Shown piece after piece: positions 53,363 through 61,645 of a stretch of DNA of 64,000 nt (its first letter is position 1; every line of letters starts with the position of its first letter). The translations under genes and the position numbers were made by a program. The notes below the pieces were generated by a model, which was given only the letters and a program-made list of their open reading frames with translations, was not told the DNA's origin and did not search any database. The DNA is taken from NCBI RefSeq assembly GCF_009770985.1, contig NZ_WSRW01000001.1, positions 682,001 to 746,000 of the forward strand, given 5' to 3'. This DNA is from Mucilaginibacter lacusdianchii (GTDB lineage: Bacteria > Bacteroidota > Bacteroidia > Sphingobacteriales > Sphingobacteriaceae).

Positions 53363-54142
53363 TTATCCGCTAAAAGCCCAGCACAAAAACTTTGACATAG
53401 CCTTGCCCCAGGTAGCCGTATTATGCTCGCCGCCTACCACTTCCACGTACTGAATATCAGCCGGGCGGGTATAACCTTTAGCTTCCAGCTCTTTAATTAA
53501 GTCAATAGTGTCATCAATTGAGTCAATAATACCATTTTTGTTACGGTCGGCCGTTTCATCTTTGGTGCCGGTTTGCAGCCAGAATTTCAGTTCCGGCTTA
53601 TTACCGCTTTCGCGAATAACACGATGCATAATACGGTCATCATCTGTATAGCCTTCCCCTAAATCTTTACTGCGCCACCATAATGAGCCCGAGAATACAC
53701 CCACTTTGTTAAAAACATCGGCGTTATGCCAGGCGGTATCTAATGCCGATAGGCCACCTAATGAAAATCCGGCAAAAGCCGTTGTTTTAAACGACTGAAC
53801 ATCTGCTTCTTTATGAACTGCAGGCAGCAATTCTTCCAATACAAAACGGGCATATAAATCAGCTTGGGCACCGCGTTGTTTAAAGTCGGGCACGCCAGCC
53901 ACACCGTATTCCTGTATCCTATCAGGGCCGGCCGTTATGGCAACCACCAGTACTGGGTCAATATGGCTGCGCTCATGTAAAATTTGCAGGCAGCTTTGCA
54001 GGTTTAAATCTTCTACTTCCTGACCATCATTCAGCAAAAGCAGACTTACCGGTTCTGTACCTTCGGGACGCAATAGCGTGCAGGTTACTTCGCGGTTTAA
54101 ATGGACGGAAGTTATATTTAGTTTGTGTTCGGTATTATTCAT
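53363..54142 (-). CDS. alpha/beta-hydrolase esterase (enterochelin esterase-like)
   Basis: 259 residues of the esterase-D/Fes-like fold. The nucleophile elbow is GFSLGGLSALD (about 118-128). His of the triad is probably in VEVVGGEHNTATW (about 243) and the acidic partner in the preceding QTGTKDE region. No signal peptide, so cytosolic. It is divergent from a second esterase gene 155 bp away and has its own -7 box. ATG 54142 is chosen because a longer reading begins with TTG within that box. Substrate unknown. Confidence 0.87.
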   Translation of the reverse strand: MNNTEHKLNITSVHLNREVTCTLLRPEGTEPVSLLLLNDGQEVEDLNLQSCLQILHERSHIDPVLVVAITAGPDRIQEYGVAGVPDFKQRGAQADLYARFVLEELLPAVHKEADVQSFKTTAFAGFSLGGLSALDTAWHNADVFNKVGVFSGSLWWRSKDLGEGYTDDDRIMHRVIRESGNKPELKFWLQTGTKDETADRNKNGIIDSIDDTIDLIKELEAKGYTRPADIQYVEVVGGEHNTATWGKAMSKFLCWAFSG

Positions 54143-54187
54143 GTCAACAGCAGTTCCAGTCAGCAACTTTATTAAATCCAGGGAGCA

Positions 54188-54195
54188 CAAAAGTA
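54188..54195 (-). promoter_or_regulatory. -7 box (TACTTTTG) of the minus-strand esterase gene
   Basis: Perfect TAnnTTTG on the minus strand, about 45 bp ahead of the ATG at 54142, in the divergent region shared with the second esterase gene. Confidence 0.55.
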
Positions 54196-54296
54196 CAGGA
54201 TGTCAACACTTATACATAATTATTTGCCTATTTGTTGCCCTTTTAAAACAAAGCGGCTATCTTACCATTATCAATCTATAAAAACATTTATAAGTT

Positions 54297-55004
54297 TTGA
54301 CAGAACAATATCACCGCTGGTACTCTCAATACTTACACCGCGACATGGAGATGCTTGTTTTTGGCACCCATGGCTATCCGGTTATCCTGTTCCCTACATC
54401 GATGGGGCACTATTATCAAAACAAAGACCACGGCCTGCTTGATAGTGTGCGTTGGTTTGTAGATAATGGCTTAATCAAAATTTATTGCCCCGATGGTATC
54501 GACCAGGAAAGCTGGTATAACAAAAGCGTCCACCCGGCCGACCGCGCCCGCCGCCATGCCGATTATGACCGCATGTTGCACGAGGAAGTGGTGCCCTGGG
54601 CTATGCACGAAACCGGCAAATGGAAGGTTTGCACTGCCGGTTGCAGTTTTGGTGGCTATCATGCGGCCAACTATGCTTTTAAACACCCCGAGCGTGTAGC
54701 CCATATGTTTAGTATGAGCGGTGCCTTTGATATCAGAATGTTTACCGATGAATATTATGATGACAACATCTTCTACAATAATCCGGTCGATTTTTTACCG
54801 GGCAGCAATCAGCCAGAATTGTGGCAAATGAACATCATATTAGGAACTTCAGATAATGACATTTGCAAAGGATACAATTACCAGCTATCGCATATTCTAA
54901 ATCAGAAACACATAAACCACTGGCTGGATGTGCGACCTAATGCCGACCACGACTGGCCCATCTGGAAAGAAATGTTTCCGCATTATTTATCGACGATAAA
55001 ATAG
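54297..55004 (+). CDS. esterase of the alpha/beta-hydrolase fold (COG4947-like)
   Basis: 235 residues. Nucleophile elbow CSFGGYHAA (about 118-126) and the C-terminal catalytic His in NADHDWPIWKEMFPHYL (about 220). The N-terminus TEQYHRWYSQYLHRDMEMLVFGTHGYP is the natural one for this family and begins at a TTG codon; the first ATG would remove 16 conserved residues. No signal peptide. It precedes the ATP-grasp gene by 125 bp on the same strand and probably belongs to the ligase cluster, perhaps as a hydrolytic trimming or release step. Confidence 0.85.
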   Translation: MTEQYHRWYSQYLHRDMEMLVFGTHGYPVILFPTSMGHYYQNKDHGLLDSVRWFVDNGLIKIYCPDGIDQESWYNKSVHPADRARRHADYDRMLHEEVVPWAMHETGKWKVCTAGCSFGGYHAANYAFKHPERVAHMFSMSGAFDIRMFTDEYYDDNIFYNNPVDFLPGSNQPELWQMNIILGTSDNDICKGYNYQLSHILNQKHINHWLDVRPNADHDWPIWKEMFPHYLSTIK

Positions 55005-55112
55005 AGATAAGCGCTAAAGAAACAAGAGTATAAAATTAAGAATACAGCGTAAAGATTTTTGGTCGGCAACCGGTTTCCGGAACCTGGCCAGTGACAACAG
55101 ACAACTAAACAT
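55004..55112. repeat. repeat-like spacer with CAAGAG and ACAAC motifs
   Basis: Between the esterase and ATP-grasp genes the sequence begins like the repeat blocks at 43493 and 46396 (AATAGAGATAAGCGCTAAAGAAACAAGAG) and ends in GGCAACCGGTTTCCGG and GACAACAGACAACT, similar to the heptamers at 23160-23255. It separates two genes that are likely functionally linked. Confidence 0.5.
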
Positions 55113-55129
55113 CAACACATATCATCACT

Positions 55130-56347
55130 ATGAAAAAAATAGGCATTTTATTTGGGCAAGAGAATACGTTTCCGCAGGCCTTTATAGACCGCATTAACGA
55201 AAAAGGCGAGAAAGACATTACGGCTGAATTTGTTCGCATTGACAAAATTTTGCAGGGCGAACCGTTAGATTATGCAGTAATTGTTGACCGTATTTCGCAG
55301 GACGTTCCTTTTTACCGCGCCGCTTTAAAAAATGCGGCGATATCGGGCACGGCGGTAATTAACAACCCTTTTTGGTGGAGCGCCGATGAAAAGTTTTTCA
55401 ATAACGCTTTAGCTGTTAAGCTAGGCATTCCGGTACCTAAAACCGTATTGCTGCCATCGCGCGAGCATCCAACCGGTACCACCGACCAATCGTTTCGCAA
55501 CCTGGCCTACCCGCTGGATTGGGATGCGATATTTGATTATGTGGGCTTTCCGGCCTATATGAAGCCTTTTGACGGCGGTGGCTGGCGCGATGTTTACAAA
55601 ATTAGCGACAAAGAAGACCTATGGACTAAGTTTGAAGGCACCGGCGAGTTGGTGATGCTTTTACAGGAAGAAATTGTTTTTGACGATTATTTCCGTTGCT
55701 ATTGCATTGGCGGCAAGCATGTGCGCATTATGCAATATGAACCGCGTAACCCGCACCACCTACGCTATGAGCATGGCAAAGCCCCGGCTGATAAAAAGCT
55801 GCTGAAAACCATTGAAGAATACGTATTGAAGCTAAACCAGTATTTGGGTTACGATTTTAACACGGTAGAATTTGCCGTTCGCGACGGTATTCCATATGCT
55901 ATTGACTTCTGCAATCCGGCACCTGATGCTGATATAAACAGCGTAGGCCAAGAAAACTTTGATTGGGTGGTTGAAACTGCCGCTACCTACGCCATTGAGC
56001 GCGCCAAGCAGCAAAAAGACGGTATAGATAATTTAACCTGGGGTGAATATCTAAAAGCATCGGTAGGTAAAACGCCTTTGGTATCGGCACCTGTTAAGGC
56101 AGCCAAAGCTAGTGCACCTGCCGCTAAAGCGAATGTATCAGTTGGTGCTATCGATCATACTATTACCGAGGAGGCTAAGCCAGAACCGGTAGCAGAAGAA
56201 AAACCAAAGAAAGCTAAAGCAGCGCCTAAGGCTAAAGCCGCAAAAACATCGGTACCTGCCGCCGCTCCGGCACCAGTTGCTGAAGAAAATGTTGCAACAC
56301 CGGAAACAGCTAAAAAAGGCAAAAAGGCTACTAAAAAGAAAGAATAA
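55130..56347 (+). CDS. ATP-grasp ligase with histone-H1-like C-terminal tail
   Basis: 405 residues. An ATP-grasp enzyme, forming an acyl-phosphate and then an amide or ester bond. N-terminal pre-ATP-grasp domain (1-125), ATP lobe with YMKPFDGGGWRDV (Lys at about 144), VMLLQEEI (adenine-binding hinge), then FNTVEFAVRDGIPYAIDFCNPAPDADI, which carries the Glu and Asn magnesium ligands. From residue 314 the remaining 92 residues are Lys/Ala/Pro-rich and disordered (KPKKAKAAPKAKAAK), like a histone H1 tail. Substrate unknown. Followed by GCS2-type ligase and glutamine amidotransferase genes. Confidence 0.86.
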   Translation: MKKIGILFGQENTFPQAFIDRINEKGEKDITAEFVRIDKILQGEPLDYAVIVDRISQDVPFYRAALKNAAISGTAVINNPFWWSADEKFFNNALAVKLGIPVPKTVLLPSREHPTGTTDQSFRNLAYPLDWDAIFDYVGFPAYMKPFDGGGWRDVYKISDKEDLWTKFEGTGELVMLLQEEIVFDDYFRCYCIGGKHVRIMQYEPRNPHHLRYEHGKAPADKKLLKTIEEYVLKLNQYLGYDFNTVEFAVRDGIPYAIDFCNPAPDADINSVGQENFDWVVETAATYAIERAKQQKDGIDNLTWGEYLKASVGKTPLVSAPVKAAKASAPAAKANVSVGAIDHTITEEAKPEPVAEEKPKKAKAAPKAKAAKTSVPAAAPAPVAEENVATPETAKKGKKATKKKE

Positions 56348-56360
56348 ACAGCAACAATAT

Positions 56361-56444
56361 GTCATTGCGAGCGATAGCGCGGCAATCTCGTTGTATTCCT
56401 AAGTGAACAACGGAATTGTCATGTCGCTGTCGCTCTTCGTAATG
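56361..56444. repeat. GTCATTGCGAG-type imperfect palindromic repeat
   Basis: GTCATTGCGAGCGATAGCG at the left and CGCTGTCGCTCTTCGTAATGG at the right are imperfect inverted copies. It lies between the ATP-grasp and the GCS2-type ligase genes. Confidence 0.72.
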
Positions 56445-56472
56445 GTAATTGATATTAGACAGCAGCGCAATT

Positions 56473-57570
56473 ATGAATGAGTTTACCATTGGGGTTGAAG
56501 AGGAGTTTATGGTGATTGACCCGGTTACCCGGGAATTAAAATCGCACGAGCAGAAGATTGTGGATGGTGCGCAGCGCATTCATCAGGATCAGGTAAAGGC
56601 CGAAATGCACCAGGCTGTAGTGGAGGTAGGCACCCATATATGCCGCAATACCGAAGAGGCACGCAAAGAGGTAAGTAAACTGCGCCTCACGGTTGCGCAA
56701 CTGGCTGGTGACATGGGCCTGCGCATTGGTGCGGCTGGTACGCATCCGTTTTCCCACTGGCAATACCAGCTGATAACGGAACACCCCCGGTATAACGAAA
56801 TTGTAGATGAATTGCAGGAGGCCGCACGCTCTAACCTCATCTTCGGGTTGCATGTGCACGTAGGTATCCAGTCGCGCGAAATGGCTATACATATTGCTAA
56901 CCAGGTACGCTACTTTTTACCGCACGTATTTGCATTGAGCGCAAACTCGCCATTTTGGGAAGGCCGCAATACGGGTTACCGCTCGTTTCGCACCAAGGTA
57001 TTTGATAAATTTCCACGCACGGGTATTCCTGATGCATTTAGCAGTATTGAGGAGTATGATAACTACATCAAACTGCTGGTTAAAACCAACTGTATCGATA
57101 ACGCCAAAAAAATATGGTGGGATTTGCGTGTGCATCCATTTTATGAAACTATTGAGTTCCGCATTTGCGATTGCCCTATGCTGGTGGATGAAACTATTGC
57201 TTTTACAGCGCTGTTTCAGGCCTTATGTGCAAAGTTGTACAAGCTGCGCATGCAAAATATGTCATTTATATCTTACTCTCGCGCCCTTATTAATGAAAAT
57301 AAATGGCGGGCGGCGCGTTATGGTATTGATGGTAAGTTGATTGATTTTGGCAAGCAGCAGGAAGTAAACACTCGTGCCTTGATATTGGAACTGCTGGACT
57401 TTGTAGACGATGTGGTAGACGAACTGGGCAGCCGGCAAGATTTAAATTACATTCACCAGATATTAGAACATGGCACCGGGGCCGATAGGCAATTGGCTGT
57501 TTACCAGCAAAAAGGTAACTTTGCAGATGTGGTAGACTATATCACATCGCAAACTTTAAAAGGGATTTGA
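56473..57570 (+). CDS. carboxylate-amine ligase, GCS2/YbdK type
   Basis: 365 residues of the glutamate-cysteine ligase family 2 (COG2170). Diagnostic features are TIGVEEEFMVID with the metal-binding Glu9-Glu11, QAVVEVGTHIC, RIGAAGTHPFSHW, FGLHVHVGI and RSFRTK. E. coli YbdK has weak gamma-glutamylcysteine ligase activity, but the native substrate of most members is unknown. ATG 56473 gives the natural N-terminus. The gene ends in a stop that overlaps the upstream edge of the next gene's reading frame and lies 8 bp before its ATG, so the two are translationally linked. Confidence 0.9.
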   Translation: MNEFTIGVEEEFMVIDPVTRELKSHEQKIVDGAQRIHQDQVKAEMHQAVVEVGTHICRNTEEARKEVSKLRLTVAQLAGDMGLRIGAAGTHPFSHWQYQLITEHPRYNEIVDELQEAARSNLIFGLHVHVGIQSREMAIHIANQVRYFLPHVFALSANSPFWEGRNTGYRSFRTKVFDKFPRTGIPDAFSSIEEYDNYIKLLVKTNCIDNAKKIWWDLRVHPFYETIEFRICDCPMLVDETIAFTALFQALCAKLYKLRMQNMSFISYSRALINENKWRAARYGIDGKLIDFGKQQEVNTRALILELLDFVDDVVDELGSRQDLNYIHQILEHGTGADRQLAVYQQKGNFADVVDYITSQTLKGI

Positions 57571-57578
57571 GCAGAGAG

Positions 57579-58415
57579 ATGACACCAGCAGATCAGCAAC
57601 CTATACGGGTGGCTATATTAGATTTATACGATGGCATACCCAACCAGGGTATGCGCTGTTTTCAGGATATTTTAGACCGTTACCGGGAGATTAATAAATT
57701 AAATCTTACCTACGAGGTTTTTGACGTACGAAAAGACGAACAAGTACCAGATGCCAGTTTTGACATTTACATATCAAGCGGCGGCCCAGGTAGCCCGCTG
57801 GATAGTGAAGGTTCCGTTTGGGAGACCAAATACTGGGAATTGATTGACGCTTTAGACGCACATAATCACAGTAACAATGGCCCTAAAAAGCATGTATTTT
57901 TTGTGTGCCACTCTTTTCAGCTGATGTGCCGCCGCTTACAACTGGGTAATGTAAGCCTGCGCCGTTCGCCATCATTTGGTGTACTGCCCGTACATCAGGT
58001 AGAGCAAGGTGCAGAAGAACAGATTTTTGAAGGATTGAATGATCCGTTCTATGCAGTAGATTCACGTTCATGGCAAGTGGTACATCCTAATGAAGAGCAA
58101 TTCACGGCAACCGGTGCAAAACTACTGGCTATTGAAAAAGAACGCCCCTATATAGATTTACCGCGCGCCATAATGGCTGTGCGCTTTAATGATTACTTTG
58201 TAGGCACGCAGTTTCACCCGGAGGCCGATCCGGTTGGGATGAAGGCTTATTTAATAACCGACGAAAAGAAAGAACAGGTTATCCATGAACATGGCGAAGC
58301 CAAATACACTGAAATGATTGAACGCCTGGAAGACCCGGATAAGATTTTGCTTACCCAGATTACCATGATCCCGAACTTTTTGGACCAGGCAATTTTAAAC
58401 TTACAGGAAGCATAA
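57579..58415 (+). CDS. class I glutamine amidotransferase-like protein
   Basis: 278 residues. The catalytic triad is present: Cys110 in FFVCHSFQ and His213/Glu215 in QFHPEAD. The oxyanion motif is SSGGPGSP (67-74). The nucleophile elbow differs from the usual GxCxGxQ (it reads VCHSFQ, with Ser and Phe in place of the glycine region), so it may be a divergent glutaminase or a peptidase-like relative. It directly follows the GCS2-type ligase. Glutaminase ammonia could feed amide formation by one of the ligases (inference). Confidence 0.87.
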   Translation: MTPADQQPIRVAILDLYDGIPNQGMRCFQDILDRYREINKLNLTYEVFDVRKDEQVPDASFDIYISSGGPGSPLDSEGSVWETKYWELIDALDAHNHSNNGPKKHVFFVCHSFQLMCRRLQLGNVSLRRSPSFGVLPVHQVEQGAEEQIFEGLNDPFYAVDSRSWQVVHPNEEQFTATGAKLLAIEKERPYIDLPRAIMAVRFNDYFVGTQFHPEADPVGMKAYLITDEKKEQVIHEHGEAKYTEMIERLEDPDKILLTQITMIPNFLDQAILNLQEA

Positions 58416-58457
58416 TGTGGGGAGATAATTTTATAAGTTACACTTACTGCCAACAAC

Positions 58458-58490
58458 AAAAAAGCAGAACTTTAAGGTTCTGCTTTTTTT
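58458..58490. terminator. bidirectional terminator after the amidotransferase gene
   Basis: GCAGAAC/GTTCTGC with flanking A6 and T7 (58458-58470 and 58477-58490), loop of 6 nt. It serves the amidotransferase gene (plus) and the DJ-1 gene (minus). Confidence 0.93.
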
Positions 58491-58510
58491 ATTTTTATTC
58501 GCAATATGCT

Positions 58511-59062
58511 TTATTGCTCGTGCACACCTTCGCCTATTTCCTCAATAGTCTTTTTGTTGAAAGCATCTAAGTCGGCCGGGGTACGGCTGGTTACTAAACC
58601 ATTATCGGTTACTACTTCCTGATCAACCCAGCTAGCACCGGCATTTATCAAGTCGGTTTGCAGGGATGGGTATGATGTTAATGTACGACCTTTAATCATG
58701 CCAGTTTCAATCAGCAATTGCGGACCATGGCAAATAGCCGCCACCGGCTTACCTTCGTCTAAAAAGGCAGATACAAAAGCTACCGCATCTTTATTCTGGC
58801 GCAGCTTATCAGGATTTAATACGCCGCCCGGTAACACCAATGCATCATAATCATCCGGACTTACAGAATCCAACGTTTTATCTACGTCTACTTCAATACC
58901 CCAATGGTCCTGGTCCCATGCTTTAATTTTGCCGCTTTGTGGTGAAATGATATCTACTGTAGCACCTGCAGCTATTAATGCTTCACGCGGGCTGGTCAAC
59001 TCCACTTGCTCAAATCCCTCTTCAGTAAGGATAGCTACCTTACGATTATCTAATGTTGCCAT
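58511..59062 (-). CDS. DJ-1/PfpI family protein
   Basis: 183 residues. Class I amidotransferase-like fold without the glutaminase domain: VLPGGVLNPDKLR (about 77) and the nucleophile Cys111 in AAICHGPQLL, followed by the DLDAF region. Members include intracellular peptidase-like chaperones, glyoxalase/deglycase-type enzymes (YajL, YhbO). ATG 59062 is chosen; the reading upstream of it begins at TTG. It is separated from the LysR gene by 102 bp on the same strand. Confidence 0.9.
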   Translation of the reverse strand: MATLDNRKVAILTEEGFEQVELTSPREALIAAGATVDIISPQSGKIKAWDQDHWGIEVDVDKTLDSVSPDDYDALVLPGGVLNPDKLRQNKDAVAFVSAFLDEGKPVAAICHGPQLLIETGMIKGRTLTSYPSLQTDLINAGASWVDQEVVTDNGLVTSRTPADLDAFNKKTIEEIGEGVHEQ

Positions 59063-59164
59063 AATTATAGTTTTCAATTATTATAGCGCAACTTATATGT
59101 TGAACTACACAAAAAACTACAGCAAGCCAATCATAAAGTTTTCGGAAGTTTAAAACATGACGTT

Positions 59165-60058
59165 TTACTTATGCTGCAAAGCATAGTTCATAAAATTACT
59201 GGTCAGGCCGTAATCCTCCGTGCCTTTACGGCGGATGAAGTAGAAGTTGCGGGTGATTTTTAACCCTTCAACCGGTACTTCTACCAAGTCACCCTCAGCC
59301 AGTTCGCGCACAATGGATGGGCGTGGCATAAAGCCCAGGCACTGGTCGGCCAGCAAAAAGTTTTTCAGGGCCTCAGTACCGCCTAGGCGGATTTTTACTG
59401 ATAGATCGGCTGGTTTAATATGTTGTATTGCCAAGGCTTTCAACAAAGCATTTAATGTACCCGACCCCCGCTCACGCAGGGCCATCGGTGTTTTAACCAA
59501 CTGCTTAAGCGTTAATGATTTTCCTGCTAACGTACTTTTAGCCGAACACACCGGCACCACCTCATCACTCATAAACGGCTGATAGGACACATTGGTCAGT
59601 TTGTTATCAACCTCGATGATGCCAATATCTACTTCGTGGTTTAACAGCGCATTCAAAATATATTCTGAATTTCGATTTACCAATTGCACGCCCACATTAG
59701 CATACTGCCGCTGAAAGCCCGATAAAATGGAAGGTAAAATATACAAAGCAATAGTAGTACTAGCCCCCAGGCGTAAATGTCCGGCTGCGTACGATTGGTT
59801 GCTGAGCACGGATAGATCGTACTCTATTTTCCGTTCAATTTCCGTAGCCTGCAGCAAGTATTCGTTTAGCTTTTTGCCGGCTTCGGTAAGGATGATGCTG
59901 TTGCCTTTGCGTTCAAACAACGGTAGTTTATACTGATCTTCCAACGCTTTAATATGTTTGCTGATGGCAGGCTGCGTAACAAACAATACCTGTGCAGCTT
60001 TAGAAAAACTGAGGTTAGCGGCAACTTCCAGAAAAACGCGGTGCGCAAACGAAATCAT
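59165..60058 (-). CDS. LysR-type transcriptional regulator
   Basis: 297 residues. N-terminal winged helix-turn-helix (about 1-60) with FLEVAANLSFSKAAQVLFVTQPAISKHIKALE, then a linker helix and a substrate-binding domain (about 90-295) that includes LRLGASTTIALYILPSIL. It has its own promoter box and diverges from a glycosyltransferase gene. Its target may be the DJ-1 gene downstream or the divergent gene; the sequence does not decide. The binding-domain ligand is unknown; CysB- or CbbR-like roles cannot be inferred. Confidence 0.93.
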   Translation of the reverse strand: MISFAHRVFLEVAANLSFSKAAQVLFVTQPAISKHIKALEDQYKLPLFERKGNSIILTEAGKKLNEYLLQATEIERKIEYDLSVLSNQSYAAGHLRLGASTTIALYILPSILSGFQRQYANVGVQLVNRNSEYILNALLNHEVDIGIIEVDNKLTNVSYQPFMSDEVVPVCSAKSTLAGKSLTLKQLVKTPMALRERGSGTLNALLKALAIQHIKPADLSVKIRLGGTEALKNFLLADQCLGFMPRPSIVRELAEGDLVEVPVEGLKITRNFYFIRRKGTEDYGLTSNFMNYALQHK

Positions 60059-60095
60059 ATCTTAGTGCACTTTGTTGAGTTAAGTAAGCACAAGT

Positions 60096-60103
60096 CAAAG
60101 GTA
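60096..60103 (-). promoter_or_regulatory. -7 box (TACCTTTG) of the LysR gene
   Basis: Perfect TAnnTTTG on the minus strand, about 37 bp ahead of the start. Confidence 0.55.
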
Positions 60104-60147
60104 AAATTTTCAACCCATTATAACTAAAACATTACTGTTACAAACTT

Positions 60148-60177
60148 TTGGTTATACTGATAATTGATTTACTTTCG
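60148..60177 (+). promoter_or_regulatory. promoter of the GT-C gene: TTG and TACTTTCG
   Basis: TTG at 60148-60150 and TACTTTCG (one mismatch from TAnnTTTG) at 60170-60177, 19 bp apart, with the ATG 18 bp further on. Confidence 0.5.
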
Positions 60178-60195
60178 CAACATTAATCTACCTGC

Positions 60196-61431
60196 ATGCT
60201 GTCGTCTAAGTTACTGATAGATAAAAAGTATCTTTTTATCCTCTTAAGTATCCTGTCTGTAATATTTTTATTAAACGCCTACAAACGGGGTATAAAAGCT
60301 GATACCAACGGCGACTACTTCATTTACTGGCAAACCGGTCAGCATTTTATCAGCGGGCAAAAAATGTATACACCCGGACTGATTGACGGTGGTTTTACCT
60401 ATCCGCCGTTTGCAGCTATGTTTTTCAGTTTGTTTTCGTGGATGCCGTTTCATACATCGGCATTTGTTTATACGTTCTTGGTAAATTATGGCTTATGGAT
60501 AGTATCACTTTGGCTGGTAAAGCGAATTTTCAATCACCTGTATCTACAACAGGATGTTACGCTGCCATTTATCTTAGCCATCATCTTATCAGCTGGCTTT
60601 TACTGGCACAATTATATGTGGATGAATGCTAATTTGCCTGTATTATGCTGTACCTTGTTGGGAATAGAGTACTACGTTAAAAAGAAGTTTACTGCCAGTT
60701 ACCTGTTTTTTTTAGCAGGTACCTTTTTTAAAATCACTCCCATCATATTCCTATTTTTTGCGGCCTTGAAACGCGGACCTAAAGACTGGGCCAAAATTAT
60801 ACTGTTAACGCTACCCTTTATAGTTTTACCCATGCTGTTACGTGGCTTACCAACCGGCCTGCACGATTGGCAGGATTACTATGAAGCTTTTGTGGCGCCA
60901 TTCTCTAAAGGTAAAGTTGATGAAAACATTATCAGCCTGGGCATACCCGCTCTGCTGGAAAAAATGAATACAGGTAACGCCCAACTAGGCTACCCTTCCC
61001 TATTACATTTAAGCGCATTGGGATTAAAAGTACTAACGCTTACCATTCAACTGTTGGTTTTAGGAGCAATTACGGCAAAGTTGTTGTACGACCGCTATGC
61101 ACTTGGCAAAGAAGACTTTTCGCCAGCCGATTTTTGTCTGATTTTTCTAATCACCCTTTTGCTCCCCGGCCGGGTTTGGGGCCACCATCATGTGTGCGCC
61201 AGCTTTATTTATACGTATTTGTTCATCCTCATTCGCAACAGAAAAGTATTGTTGGGCATCACCATATTTTTGTGCCTGCTTACAGAGTTTACTGTGAAGG
61301 ATGTTATAGGCCAAATACTTACCGATTTACTTCGGGAGTATTGTTATATTACGTTGGTGATGATGTTTGTAACCGTGCTTATCATCATGTTAAATTCTTA
61401 TACTGCAAAACGAACAACCGCAGTGGGTTAG
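60196..61431 (+). CDS. GT-C glycosyltransferase (GT87/DUF2029-like)
   Basis: 411 residues with about 10-11 transmembrane helices. The first extracytoplasmic loop bears DTNGDYFIYWQTGQHFISGQ and YTPGLIDGGFTYPPFAAMFF, the DxD/YPP pattern of GT87 polyprenyl-phosphate-dependent mannosyl/arabinosyltransferases. A lipid-linked sugar transfer in the periplasm is inferred. Neighbours do not indicate the acceptor. Divergent from the LysR gene. Confidence 0.82.
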   Translation: MLSSKLLIDKKYLFILLSILSVIFLLNAYKRGIKADTNGDYFIYWQTGQHFISGQKMYTPGLIDGGFTYPPFAAMFFSLFSWMPFHTSAFVYTFLVNYGLWIVSLWLVKRIFNHLYLQQDVTLPFILAIILSAGFYWHNYMWMNANLPVLCCTLLGIEYYVKKKFTASYLFFLAGTFFKITPIIFLFFAALKRGPKDWAKIILLTLPFIVLPMLLRGLPTGLHDWQDYYEAFVAPFSKGKVDENIISLGIPALLEKMNTGNAQLGYPSLLHLSALGLKVLTLTIQLLVLGAITAKLLYDRYALGKEDFSPADFCLIFLITLLLPGRVWGHHHVCASFIYTYLFILIRNRKVLLGITIFLCLLTEFTVKDVIGQILTDLLREYCYITLVMMFVTVLIIMLNSYTAKRTTAVG

Positions 61432-61645
61432 TTGCACTAGTAGAATATCCTGCTTTAAATCAATTAAAATTTGCATTCAAATTACTTGCAAGACGTTTAT
61501 CTCCCTATCAAATTAACATGCTGCAATACTATACTGCAAAAACCATGATTTGAATATTCCATCTAATACTGAGCATATCATAGCTAACTGACTTTAAAAC
61601 TAAGCTATTTAAAAAAGGTTATAATGTTCATATCAGTTATTCTTA

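Noticed and set aside
56331..56579. Minus-strand ORF of 82 codons over the start of the GCS2-type ligase gene
   Set aside because: Also a translation of the palindromic repeat and opposite to a secure gene.
61134..61553. Plus-strand ORF of 139 codons overlapping the GT-C gene end
   Set aside because: Its first two thirds are a frame-shifted reading of the GT-C gene, and no promoter or family supports it.
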